Below are positions 10,601 through 20,495 of a stretch of 64,000 nucleotides of DNA, piece by piece. How positions within the stretch are numbered: the first letter of the stretch is position 1; the number at the start of each line of letters is the position of its first letter. Origin of the DNA: Prunus persica. Its lineage: Eukaryota; Streptophyta; Magnoliopsida; Rosales; Rosaceae. Both the position numbers and the translations under genes were made by a program. Location: contig NC_034013.1 of assembly GCF_000346465.2 (NCBI RefSeq), positions 17,357,624 through 17,421,623 on the forward strand, read 5' to 3'. The notes under the pieces are model-generated. The model was not told the origin of the DNA. It saw only the letters and a program-made list of their open reading frames with translations, and ran no database searches.

Positions 10601-12015
10601 GATATCTTTGGCACATGCAAAACTTTCGATAATTGGAAAGAACACTGAGGAGTATTCAAAGAAGAAGAGCCAACACTAGAAATACTCAAACCTGAACCCC
10701 CCGCAGTGGTGATAGTCTCATTTCCTAAGAAAGGGGTAGCAAGACTGAGTTGAGACAAATCAGACGTCATATGGGCTGTTGCTCCAGTATCAGCTACCCA
10801 AAATTGCTCAGCTGATGAGGAAGGAGAACAGTCGGCATGCATTGCAGTAAGATTGGATGAAGGAGGTTTGCCTTGATAGGAAAAATTGCCTCTGTGGTAA
10901 CACTGAATAGCGGTGTGGCCATACTTCCAGCAAATTTGGCATTGAACAGAGGAACTAGGACTTGTGAATTGCTGATGTCGCTGATAACAATCAGCAGCAA
11001 GATGACCTTTCTTGTTGCATATTTGACAAGTTGGAATATCAGTACCCGAACCAAGGATGCCAGGGCCAGAATTAGGTGGAGCTTGATACGGTCTTGGACT
11101 AGAAGAAAACTGATGCCGAGGTCTGCCTCTTCCTCGATAAAAGGAACCTCTATTAGGGCCAGATTGGAAACCACCATTATGTGAAAAAGAGCCACCATTA
11201 GAGCTAGAGTGGACACCTCCATTGAGACCACCATGAACACCACCATTGTGGCTAGATGAAATAGAAGATGGGACAGACGGGGAAGTGTCAGCAAGAACAA
11301 GAGATGTTCCTTGGAATGATTGATTGTTCGCCATCATTGCAGAGGCAAAAGGAGTGGCAGAGCAAGTATGTTCAAGAATGGCCTCTTCAGCAAGCAACTG
11401 AGATCTAAAATCTTTAAGAGAGAGCACATTTTCCCTGCCTCGAACCATACACCGAAATGTATTATATTCTGGGGGAAGACCATTAAGAGCCAAGATGACA
11501 ATATCATCATCATCAAAAGAAACCCCAGCAGCAGCAAGATGATCTCTAGCATCCTTTATCTTGTGCAAGTATTGAGAGACTGGGTCAGCACCCTTCTTGA
11601 TATTCTGAAGCTCACTTTTCATCTGAAAAATCCTAGCTTTGGTAACCATAGAAAATCTGTCCTTCAACTGAACCCACATATCATGAGAACTAGTACACCC
11701 AATGACATATGAGATTGCAGCAGAAGAAAGGGTGGCAATTAGCAATTGCATCAAGGCACGATCATGCATCTTCCACACTGCATAAGCATCAGTTTCCACA
11801 CCTTCAACAGCAGAATCTTCATCAAAACGAGGAGGACACAGCCGTGAACCATCAACAAACCCCAATAAGCCATGACCTTCAAGAAGAAGCTGCATCTGAA
11901 AATTCCAAGTGAGATAATTTGCATCATCAAGCTTAACTGTCACAGAAGTAGAGACAGTGGGAATTAAGGTAGTAATCGGAGATAGAACAATTTGAAGTTG
12001 AGTAGCAGTCACCAT
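7546..12015 (-). CDS. Copia gag-pol polyprotein, intact, 1489 aa
   Basis: It starts at ATG 12015, about 260 bp inside the 5' LTR boundary, and ends 63 bp inside the 3' LTR. Domains in order: UBN2-type gag (about residues 30-230); a Gly/Ser/Asn-rich linker; two CCHC zinc knuckles (CQICNKKGHLAADC and CQICWKYGHTAIQC); aspartic protease (VADTGATAHM); GAG-pre-integrase (LWHKRFGHPS); integrase (HSDVWGPSP, FQSDGGGEY, PEQNGLAERKHRH); reverse transcriptase with YVDD (LLYVDDIILTG); RNase H (YSDADWAGDPNDRR, STEAEYRALA, CDNISAIAL). No stop or frameshift is visible and every catalytic motif is intact, so the protein could be functional. Confidence 0.95.
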   Translation of the reverse strand: MVTATQLQIVLSPITTLIPTVSTSVTVKLDDANYLTWNFQMQLLLEGHGLLGFVDGSRLCPPRFDEDSAVEGVETDAYAVWKMHDRALMQLLIATLSSAAISYVIGCTSSHDMWVQLKDRFSMVTKARIFQMKSELQNIKKGADPVSQYLHKIKDARDHLAAAGVSFDDDDIVILALNGLPPEYNTFRCMVRGRENVLSLKDFRSQLLAEEAILEHTCSATPFASAMMANNQSFQGTSLVLADTSPSVPSSISSSHNGGVHGGLNGGVHSSSNGGSFSHNGGFQSGPNRGSFYRGRGRPRHQFSSSPRPYQAPPNSGPGILGSGTDIPTCQICNKKGHLAADCYQRHQQFTSPSSSVQCQICWKYGHTAIQCYHRGNFSYQGKPPSSNLTAMHADCSPSSSAEQFWVADTGATAHMTSDLSQLSLATPFLGNETITTAGGSGLSISSVGSSSLNTPQCSFQLSKVLHVPKISQHLLSVHRLCKDNNCRFICDAFGFWIQDKLTGSVLLKGLCRAGLYSIPFFPSQPHPTPAASLLKQHFCFLGHPVNTSLWHKRFGHPSNIITTALLHQTQVPFSSDKVQSICHHCLEGKLAKLPFHYPAVKSVKPLEVIHSDVWGPSPTISVEGFKYYVSFVDECTRFTWLFPMINKAEVYSIFVHFHAYLVTQFSASLKVFQSDGGGEYLSHKFQHFLLARGIIHHKSCPYTPEQNGLAERKHRHILETAITLLQTAHLPPKFWFHACATSVYLINRMPCKTLHLKSPYFLLFGSAPAITHLKVFGCACFPLLKPYNTNKLQPKTSTCVFLGYAGQYKGYICFSLLTNRLFVTRHVLFDETMFPFTSVHPVSISSSPYLPSSSPPPSISFTNTVLSPLSSLSIASPSPSTFEANEPLTTSPSATHSATQSPLPVDPDFQPESLRVVLPLPSINLHPMTTRSKNGISKRKAFSASTSTDFSTIEPSSFKAASQSPEWQSAMREEIEALHAQGTWDLVPLPAHKNLVGCKWVYRIKKNADGSIARHKARLVAKGFSQEEGIDYYETFSPVVKPTTVRLVLALAAQFQWSLRQLDVKNAFLHGVLQEEVYMTQPQGFESKLYSSDFVCRLKKSLYGLKQAPRAWNERFTSFLPSLGFQASTADPSLFLHHSSLGTVVLLLYVDDIILTGSNSSLIASVISALTQEFDMKDLGQLTYFLGLQISYQSAGLFVSQTKYIKELLGKVDLQDSKPCPTPCLPYHRLLKDDGKPYSHPEQYRSIVGALQYLTFTRPDIAFSVNQACQFMHNPMESHVVAVKRILRYLKGTIDFGIWFKPGLLHLHAYSDADWAGDPNDRRSVSGFIVYLGSSPISWASKKQHTVSRSSTEAEYRALAITAAELAWIRQLFCDLHVPLHVPPLIHCDNISAIALSSNPVFHSRMKHLQIDYHFVRERVIRGDLLVQHVSSAEQFADILTKGLSIPLFQHHCSNLMLGSSKHEIEGACKDIKGPNSATCQKIEEESC
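7609..7623 (-). other. Polypurine tract of copia element B
   Basis: On the minus strand this reads GAGATTGAGGGGGCA immediately before the 3' LTR. It is the expected position and composition of the plus-strand primer for reverse transcription. Confidence 0.8.
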
Positions 12016-12260
12016 GATGAGTATTCAGGAAGATAATAGGTTTGAGAAGAAAAGAAATGGGCAATAGAACAAGCAGAAGTTTCTGTGAGGTAAAAGAACA
12101 AACAGGTGGTAGGCAGAGCAAAGACTACGAAAGGGAATAGTGGGGTTGAAGAGGGAAAGAAGCTCGATGAATGAACAAAGAAGAAGAGAAGAGAGGATAG
12201 AGACAGAAGAACAGAAATTGCAGCAAAGAAAAGGAATGCGGAAGCTCAGGATCGTACTAT

Positions 12261-12273
12261 GGCGATGATACCA
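12261..12273 (-). other. Primer-binding site of copia element B
   Basis: On the minus strand this reads TGGTATCATCGCC directly after the 5' LTR. The first eight bases (TGGTATCA) match the usual primer-binding site complementary to the 3' end of initiator tRNA-Met. The following bases diverge from the common TGGTATCAGAGC. Confidence 0.75.
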
Positions 12274-12545
12274 TGTGAGAATAGCAATATTGAACAGAGT
12301 TTAACAGAGAAAAGCAGAGATCTTAGAAGAAGAATTGATGTATTCATACTTGATTATTCAACACAGTACAGTAATCGGTTTTATACTAGCTTGACAAAGC
12401 TTTGTGTACACGTTTCTAACCTCTTAGCCTTTCTAACTACTTTAACAGAACTCTAAAACTGCCTAACAGTCTTAACAATATTTCAACAACTCTCTTCTTC
12501 AATCTTCTGACATGTGGCAGAATTAGGACCTTTGATATCTTTACA
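12274..12545 (-). repeat. 5' LTR of copia element B
   Basis: This is the partner of 7337-7608, identical by eye over 272 bp. It lies upstream of the primer-binding site and gag in the minus-strand element and should carry its promoter. Confidence 0.95.
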
Positions 12546-13250
12546 AGATCTACCTGTTGATATGATGCTTCACTTGATGAAATGCATGTGCCTCAAAAAT
12601 CCTAAATGAATGCAGGTGGATTGATCATCCAAAGGCCTAATCTTGGGGCAGCTCGTCTGGAGTATGCCGCAACAGCATCCTTTCTTAGTAAATTGTACAG
12701 CGACTACCTTTATCTTCTGCGGAGTTCTGGTAGGAGTTGCAGAGGTTTCGGCTTTTCCCTGGATATGCTGCGCAATTTCTCCACGTCTCAGGCAAGTAAT
12801 ATTGCATTGCATATATTAATTATATTATTATAGTCTTCAATCTGCATGCATTGTTTTCAGGTAAATTACATTCTAGGAGAGAATCCAATGAAGATGAGCT
12901 ACATGATTGGGTTTGGAGATAAGTTTCCAAGCCAAGTGCACCATAGGAGCGCATCAATCCCTTGGGATGGTCAATATTACTCTTGCAAGGACGGAGAAGA
13001 TAGATGGCAATTCTCCAAAGACCCAAATCCCAATTTGCTTTTGGGAGCCATGGTAGCAGGACCTGACCAATTTGACAAATTTATAGATCAAAGGGACAAA
13101 CAAGAGTTCACCGAGCCTAGCATATCAAGCAATGCTGGCTTAGTTGCAGCACTCATTGCACTTCATGCTCCTCCTTATCTTCCTTCTTCGAAAACCAAAG
13201 GCATGAATTTGGGCATAGACCAGATGGGTATCTTTGCTAAAATTTTGTGA

Positions 13251-15551
13251 AAAAAGGGAAATCTGCTGCACCACATTGATTGGTTTTTTTGGGGTTAGTT
13301 TGTGTAGTTTCAAGTTCGTAGTTAAAGAATTGAGACCCTTCACTTGTGAAATCAAACTAAGCTTGCTGTTGGTTGTAACTTGTATGCTAAGCTTTGTGAT
13401 TTACCAGGACTACAGGAGCATCAAGTAAAGTATTCTTTTGTGCCTCAACTTGATCAATCATTATAGATCTCTGTGGTGCCACATATTGTGTTTGGGAAAA
13501 TCAATCCATGCATGTCTATGCCTTGTAAAGAACCAGGGTTGACCAAGTTGAGTGGCTTCATGAACAACATTTGGTCAAGTCCTTCCTGGACAATGATGGG
13601 GATATTGGCTGCCCCCGACCAAGTTTATAATATCATTTTTTTCAAAAAATAAAATTAATAACCCACCAAACCCAAGAAGAACAGAAACACTTACACGAAA
13701 CGATGATAACATTATTTTGCTATATTCGGTCAATCACATTATGTCAAGTGTGATAACTTTTTTATGGAGTCAGTCTGTGATTAAAAAAGTATAGCAAAAC
13801 AGTGGTATACTCGTTTTCATACAAAATTTTCTGGTAGATTACATGTGTGTTACATGTATATTGTCTTATCACTTAATTTTGTGTCATATATAGTTGAGTT
13901 GATAAGAGTAGGGCCACGAGTCAACCTCATTGTCTCCCTTTCTACCACTAAATACTTGGGTCCTATCTCATCTTCCTTCTTCATTCATTGATTGGGACAT
14001 TGCACATATCTTGCAAAATATTCTCAAATCAAGTAAATGCACTAACCAATCAAATACCATTTCTATTTTCTATTTTCTATTCGTGTTGGTATTTTTCTTG
14101 GGCGTTCTCTATCTAACACAACCCACAACCCAAATTTACCTCACTGTTGTCAACTATATTTCTAGCATTTTCTGTTAAACCTAACATTCAATATGATTTA
14201 TTTTGCATGATTCTACCAAGCTCAAAATTCAGACAAAAAATATAGGTTGCTGCACGATGAAGAAGAGGGAAGGAGAGAGCACGTCATAGTTTGCATTTGT
14301 GAACCAAATTCGACCTATAAGTCTATGACCGAAGAAAAAAATAACCAAACTCAACAACTTGTTTCGATATGAACAAACATTAAAATCCATTAGAAATCCA
14401 CATTAAAATCCATTACCCTTCCTCAATGACACATTCCATTTCAACTATTGAAAATTTGAGTGGTCGAAACTGCTGACCAGTACACAAAAATATAGAAAGC
14501 CAAAAAATTCTAATGAAAAAGTTACCCAAATTCAAAGGAATATTTATTTATTTATTCTTCTTTTTTGGAATGTGACCCAAAAAGCTCACTATTTATAAAT
14601 TACCAAAGAAGATTAAAAATAAATAAAAAATCACAATAATGAAGAAATTTATGAGTGAGCTTAACCATAATCTTGCGTGTTAGTAGGTTGGTAGCTCTCA
14701 CTTGATTACAAGTGTGCACGTACAACCACACCACCTACTCCTGAGCCTCGTGTCTTGCACGTGCCAATGTAAAGTAAACTGTAAGCTCACAAACTAACCC
14801 ACCAATCACAATTGTGCAACTACTTCACATCACCTATTTCCTTCCCAAAATATTTTATTAATTCATTTACCACAATAACCAAAACCAATATTACCAACAA
14901 ACAAATAAACTCGTAATAAAATAAGAAATTATTATTATCTCCGTCTTCATTTATAATACACACTGGTTCAAGCTTCCCCTCTCCAGGTGCTTTCCTTCAC
15001 GCTTTGTTTCCTTCTTCCTTCCCACAAAACCCATTCATTCGGCTCTCATTTAATCCGCAGTGCTTTCTCTCTAGGCTTTGAAGCTTTCCGATCCAATTTT
15101 CCGGTTTTTTCTTTTAATCATACAACGCTTTCGGGCTTTGTGAGTTTCTTTGATCTGATCACTTGCAATACAATTTTTTTTTTCAATTTTTTTTTCAATT
15201 TGGGATTTCGAAGATAAATTTTAAGTTTTCTATGCTGTTTTTGGTTACCGAGAAATCGCTAGAAATCCCGGACGAATGATCGCTTTCCTCCTATAAATAT
15301 CAGCATCTTATATATATCTAGTACTAATTTGGGACTTTGATGAGCTAAAGAATTACTCACAGAACACCTCTTTTTATTTGTTTTCAATTTGGGTGAGTTG
15401 GGTTTTGAATTTTTCTTTCTTGAGAACCAGACAAGTAAAGAAAAAAACAGAGTATATTGCAAAGTTTCTGCCTTTTCATTTTAGTTTCCTCCGTTTTCTC
15501 AGTAACCAAGCGGAGGTACTAGTTTTATTTGAAAAGGTCTGAGCTGTGCAA
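13251..15551. other. Intergenic region with a small hairpin element and the DUF789 promoter
   Basis: The first part is the 3' UTR of the GH9 gene. At 13715-13799 an 85-bp imperfect inverted repeat begins TTTTGCTATA and ends TATAGCAAAA, which could be a tiny MITE or a chance hairpin. A perfect G-box core CACGTG lies at 14758-14763, about 790 bp upstream of the DUF789 start. Pyrimidine-rich sequence from about 14970 is probably the start of the 5' UTR. I see no coding exon. Confidence 0.5.
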
Positions 15552-18500
15552 ATGTTGGGAAGTGGGTTACAGTTTGGAAATGTACGTGGGGAGGACAGGT
15601 TTTACATTCCTGTGAAAGCAAGAAAGAGATACAATAATCAGCAAAAGCAAGCTAGGAAAGCCAAGAATGATGCAAACGAGAACCCCAAAGAGCTTCCAAA
15701 GAGCAAAGTAGTGGTTTCTGAGAAGAGAAGCCCCAAAGAGCCTCCAAATACATTGGCAAAGCCTTCTTCTGAGTCATCTGTAAAGCCTAGTAGTAATCTT
15801 GACAGGCTCTTGGAGTCCACCACTCCTTCAGTTCCTGCGCAGTATTTCTCTAAGGTTGATCATATCTTTATGTTTTATCTGTTGTGCTTTGTATTTGGCT
15901 GCTCCAAAATTGTATGAAAATGTGAAGGAAACTGAGTTTTTGTTGTTGGGTTTTCCATATGTGGGAGAATAATAGGGGCTGCACTTGCCAAGCCTTGAAC
16001 AAATGAAGCAAAGATTTTGACCACGTCTAGTTGGTTTCTCAGACGGCATGTTTTGCTGATGCTAAAATATACGAGAACGTGTAGAAATTGAGACTTTTTA
16101 CCTTTGGAGTTTCCGTAACTTAGGACTTGAGATAATTATAAGCTACGCTTAGGTGCAAAAACAACTTCAGAGTAAAATTTATTGCCTTTCTACTAAACTG
16201 TTTTGTTATTTCAATGAGGAGTTACTTAGTTTTGCAATCCTCTAAAAGATTGTTTCTTTTGGTGCAGACGACGATGAGGGGGTGGAGGACTTGCGATGTT
16301 GAGTTTCAGCCTTACTTCACATTGAATGATCTTTGGGAATCGTTTAGGGAGTGGAGTGCATATGGGGCAGGAGTGCCATTGGTACTTAACAAAAGTGATT
16401 CTGTTATTCAATATTATGTTCCCTATTTATCTGGTATCCAATTATATGGGGAATCTTCTGTGAAGTCAAATGCAAAGTCAAGGTATTAAAAAAATTCTGG
16501 TTGCATTCATACATTTGGATGCTAGTTTGTAATCTTTGGACAATACCAGCAATTCTGATGCACAAATATTTGTTCTGAAATCGAGTTGAATTTGCTTTCT
16601 TTGTTGCACACGTGTTGTTTACAATGATTATTTAGTTACACGCAATCTAATTTTAAATGATTTGGTGCGCAGGACGTTGGTTCTATTCAGAAATATCAGT
16701 ATGATGCTTTATTGTCGACATTCCATGACTAGTACTATTTGTTTTCATGAAATTTAATCATACAATGCATCATGCGCTGCTGATCCAATCTTTTTCTTCA
16801 ATAAACTAGTACTATCTATGTAGATGTGGTCATCACCATCAAACGGTTTCTGATGAAGAATCATATCACTTTGTACATTCATATCTAGGATGCTTAATTG
16901 ATCAAATTTCTGTTGTAAAGTTATGGTGACAAACTGTGATAGATAATGATTTGGTGCTTGGAAACTTTATGTGTTGATTATGTTCAGTTTCATTTTTATA
17001 GAACCTCAATTTCTCAAAGTTCTTCCAGTCTTCGCCCTGTTCCCACTCTTCTGCTCTCTTTTTGTTCCATGTCTATTCATTTTTTATGCATTTCTTGTTA
17101 TGAATTTTTGGATCATGTAGTCTTATGTTATTCTTGATAATATATATTTGAGTGTGTGATATGGTCTATTGGCATCTAACTGGGCTTTGATTTTCTCTCC
17201 TTTGATTAGGCAAGTTGGTGAGGACAGTCATGTTGACTACGATTTGGATTCAAGTAGTGATGCAAGCAGTGATTATGAAGTTGAGAAACACAAAAAGACT
17301 GCTAAGGAGCAGCAAGCTCTTCACCGTTTAAACATGGATGTTCCTATTAGAATGGGCGGGTTGTCCATACATGATGAACACCCTTTGTTACAAGAAGGCT
17401 TTTCTAGTGATGATGGAGAAGCTGGGAATTCTTGTGGTGTCCTGCTTTTTGAGTTTCTTGAGCAGGATGCTCCATATGGCCGAGAACCATTGGCTGACAA
17501 GGCGAGTTTATTATTTTGCTGCAGTATATTTTGGCTAGTTTATTATTGCCTTATTTAATATATATTATTGTGATTTTTAACAGATATCAGATCTAGCATG
17601 CCAGTACCCTGGGTTGAAGACATTAAGAAGTTGTGACTTACTGCCAGGAAGTTGGATGTCAGTGGCTTGGTAAGAAAACATTATCTTTACTATTATGTTG
17701 CCTTGTATGGACCAAAATTCAACTGCTCTGGTTGAATTTTGTAGGTATCCCATATATCGAATACCTATGGGTCCAACACTGAAAGATTTGGAAGCTTGCT
17801 TTCTGACGTATCATTCACTTTCAACACCCACGGCAGGTAATTGTGACTCTTTCAAGAATTGGTATTGTGGTATTTTGCCAGCATTTCGATATGATAAATT
17901 ATTTTCCTTTCACTAGATAAGAATCAGGCTTCCCAAATCTTTATCCATATCATGAACCAGAACTTCTTTCCTAAGTTTGCTCAGTGGAAAGTTTCCCAAG
18001 TCAATCTCAATCCATTTCATATTTTCTTCAAAAACACAATATTGATGCAAACAATATTTGCATACTGTGCCACTTACCACAAATAGATTCTTTTGTATCT
18101 GCCTGCAGGCACAAACTTGGGGCGGTAAAAGGGTGTGTTCAGAGTTAATAGCTTATTAAACAAAATGAGTGAAAAATGAAAAAAAAACGTTTTTATGCTT
18201 CTTGCTGGTACTAGATAGCTGGGTATTTGTGTTTGGCACAACAATATCTGCTTGCCTTAGTTCTGAGTGGTTAGTGTGTAATTATACACAGGAAGGGGAG
18301 GGAGGGAGAGAGAGATAGAGAGTGGTGATGAACTAGGGTATGGGAAAGGATCCTGGATATGTTTCTATTTTTCAGCATTACAATTACCTGTGAAAAGTTT
18401 GATGATAGAGATCTAACAGCAGGAGGTAGCTCTTCTATGTTCTTTCTTGAGTTTGATGATAAGCGACGGCTATAGTTCATGATATGAGGCGCTCTATAAC

Positions 18501-18857
18501 ATGTTATTTACTGTTATCTCTGTGGTTATGAAAATGATTTAATCTACAATAATGTTTATTCTATCTTGCCATTGTTGATACCCTAACATTTTTCTTTTCT
18601 TTTGGGCAGTTAGTGGAAGCATGCAGGCTCCAGTGATGGTCTATCCCACCGAGATGGACGGTGTACCAAAGATTTCCTTACCTGTTTTTGGAATGGCTGC
18701 TTATAAGTTAAAAAGAACAACGTGGACACAAAATGGAGTAATGGAGTGTCAACTGGCAAATTCCCTGATGCAGGCTGCAGGCAATTGGCTAACCCTGCTT
18801 CGGGTCAATCATCCGGATTTCCAGTTCTTTGCTTCACACGGCATGTACTGCAGGTGA
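15552..18857 (+). CDS. DUF789 family protein of unknown function
   Basis: Six exons: 15552-15854, 16268-16482, 17210-17501, 17584-17669, 17745-17836 and 18610-18857. They close in frame to 411 aa. The N-terminus ([18 protein letters not shown]) is followed by a basic, low-complexity stretch rich in Lys and Pro. The conserved part runs from [19 protein letters not shown] through [19 protein letters not shown] and an acidic segment ([15 protein letters not shown]) to [57 protein letters not shown] and a C-terminus ending [10 protein letters not shown]. This order matches plant DUF789 proteins, which have no established biochemical role. Intron 3 uses a GC donor (AAG|GCGAGT). No signal peptide or membrane helix is evident. 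ATG 15552 is chosen because it directly precedes the conserved N-terminal motif. Confidence 0.88.
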
Positions 18858-19781
18858 AATTGAAAGTTGTTTCATTGATGCAATGCAACTACCTTAGCTT
18901 CCATTCCACGAGTTACAAGCCTTGAAATTGAATGCTTGATCGATGGCCATGTTGAGGTATATGGTATATGGCATATATGACTGGGAGGATGCTGGAATCC
19001 CCTTGAGAGGTCTTTTAGGTGTGAATTTTGTGTTTATGAATGCAAGAAAGAAAAAAAACAGAAGAGAAAGTTGGCATTTACAAAATTTAAAGATAAGAGA
19101 AGAAAAAGAAAAAAGAAAGAGGAAGCAGTGAAAGAAAAACCCAAAGGCATGGAAGGAAAGAAGAAGAATAAGGTCAAAAAGACCAATAGAGATGAAAATG
19201 GAAATGGTGTATTAGATATGTATATTTATGTTGATCTGTTGGTTTTAGGAATATTATGCATATTTTCACAAGTAGAGATGTAAAGCAGATGGATATTTAG
19301 AATGTTGTGCTGCTTCAAATTGGTCTGGCTTTCATAGGATTCTTTTTTAAAAGTAGAAAGCGAAAATCCTTCATTGGGTGACAAGCGAACATCGGTGAGG
19401 GTACCGTATATGAACCATAGATGTGGACCTTCATATCAGCCACATGATTTATCAAATAGTAAATTCACTTGAGTTTAATGAAATGATCGTGTGGCAAATA
19501 TAAAGGTCTACATGAAGGGTCTATATCCTCACTGTAGAATTTTGCAACATTGAAACTCAAAAAAAACATTTAAGTTCAAGCAGGGCCATGTTTTATAAAC
19601 CAAATGAAGCCATCACGGCCCACCACGGCCTACTTTTCAGTTATTATCTCTGAAGAGGAGGCCCAAACCCAGATTCGTTTGAAGGGGCCAGGGTGGAGAG
19701 CAATAATTGAAACTCTTTCACGCTTTTTGTCCTTTTGTGTAGAGGGAGAATTAATTAATAGAAAAGTACTAAATAAAATAA

Positions 19782-19792
19782 TAACCGTTAAG
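19782..19792 (-). promoter_or_regulatory. MSA-like element (10 of 11 match)
   Basis: On the minus strand this reads CTTAACGGTTA, one mismatch from the mitosis-specific activator consensus YCYAACGGYYA bound by three-repeat MYB (MYB3R) factors. It lies about 700 bp upstream of the kinesin ATG and 142 bp from a perfect match. Confidence 0.5.
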
Positions 19793-19933
19793 ACTTGAAA
19801 CTCGGTCCCGCTTTACTCGGAGTTGGCGATTTAACTCGCGAAAAACGTCTGGGGACAATTCGGCGTGTAACCGTAAATTTGCCCAATATTTAATTAATAA
19901 AGCCGAAGAAACAAAATGAAAGTAAAGGAAAAC

Positions 19934-19944
19934 TAGCCGTTGGG
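19934..19944 (-). promoter_or_regulatory. MSA element (perfect match), kinesin promoter
   Basis: On the minus strand this reads CCCAACGGCTA and fits YCYAACGGYYA at all eleven positions. MSA elements drive G2/M expression through MYB3R proteins, and NACK1-type kinesins are known MSA-controlled genes. The site is about 50 bp upstream of the sequence that looks like the transcription start region. The motif is seen; binding and function are inferred. Confidence 0.65.
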
Positions 19945-20495
19945 AGCCTCAGATTCAAAATTGAATAATAAAGTCAGACAGAGAGAATGAGGCAATAGCT
20001 TTTCATCATTTTCTTACGACTCTCTTACCTCTTCTTCTTTTTTGAGTCCTTGAATTCGACTTCAAAGCTCTGGTCTCAAACTTAAACGCTCCTTTCATCT
20101 CTCAATTTCCTTGGGCTGAGATTTCCAGGAGTTTTCCGGTCGAGTTCGGCTTGCTATTTCTGTGAGTTTGCTTTTTTAAACTCATCTTACAGATTTTCAC
20201 TTTCCATATATGTAGAAAAATCAGTGGATATTTGATGAATCCAATCTTAATTGGAAACCAATTGATTCTTAACATGATTACTAGCAGGGGAATTTTGTTT
20301 TTGTTTTTGTTTCCTTTTCTATTATATTGTAAACATGTTCAAATTTATTTTACAAGTAACTGTTGAAGTCGAATTCCTTATTAGAGATTTGAACAAGTTT
20401 GATAATTTTTCATTTTTTGCATTTGGATAATCTTTTCCAATATTCGGTGTTGGTGTTCCTGTTAGCTCAGTTAATCCGGTAGATTCAGAATAAAG

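Larger units (their letters stand above)
7337..12545 (-). mobile_element. Complete, young Ty1/copia retrotransposon B inserted in the GH9 gene
   Basis: The element is 5,209 bp and is bounded by two 272-bp LTRs (TGTGAGAATAGC...ATCTTTACA on the plus strand) that I read as identical over their full length. On the minus strand the order is LTR, primer-binding site, a single intact 1489-codon gag-pol frame, polypurine tract, LTR. All parts needed for autonomy are present. Identical LTRs imply very recent insertion. The 5-bp flanks differ (CTGGT at 7332-7336, AGATC at 12546-12550), so there is no target-site duplication. Together with the missing GH9 coding sequence this suggests a deletion on one side. 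The protein resembles RE1-type copia elements, probably the Ale/Retrofit lineage, though that lineage call is recall. Confidence 0.95.
6091..13250 (+). pseudogene. Membrane-anchored endo-1,4-beta-glucanase (GH9, KORRIGAN type), disrupted
   Basis: Exons before the insertion: 6091 (or 6250)-6484, 6584-6891 and 7005-7336. Exons after it: about 12613-12791 and 12861-13250. The N-terminus has a cytosolic segment, then one transmembrane helix (ISVSTVFLILALLLLLHFLP), as in the type II membrane GH9 enzymes that act in cellulose synthesis. The GH9 domain follows (SGLQDGN, GGFYDSGNNIKF, INCWQRPEDM, DNTASDLAGEI), and near the end VNYILGENPMKMSY, VHHRSASIP and FTEPSISSNAGLVAA. Copia B interrupts the frame just after YNSSGHQDELV. 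The right flank resumes at GGLIIQRPNLG, so roughly 80-100 residues expected between them are absent. The gene cannot make a normal enzyme. ACCATGG at 6247 has the better start context; ATG 6091 would add 53 residues. Two introns appear to use GC donors. Confidence 0.88.
18858..20495. other. DUF789 3' UTR and kinesin promoter with 5' UTR
   Basis: The first part is the 3' UTR. A purine-rich Lys/Glu-coding stretch at 19040-19200 is low-complexity, not a gene. From about 19780 the sequence looks like promoter, with two MSA-like elements. Pyrimidine-rich sequence from about 20000 is probably 5' UTR. A likely 5' UTR intron runs from a GTGAGTTTG donor near 20161 to an AG just before the kinesin ATG (TGTTAG, about 20465). 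That intron is inferred from splice signals only. Confidence 0.5.

Noticed and set aside
8895..11712. ORFs inside copia B (8895-9212, 10794-11300, 11320-11712)
   Set aside because: They lie over the intact polyprotein in other frames; codon pattern and motifs belong to the minus-strand frame only.
19071..19283. Lys/Glu-rich ORF downstream of DUF789
   Set aside because: Purine-rich low-complexity 3' UTR; no conserved features.
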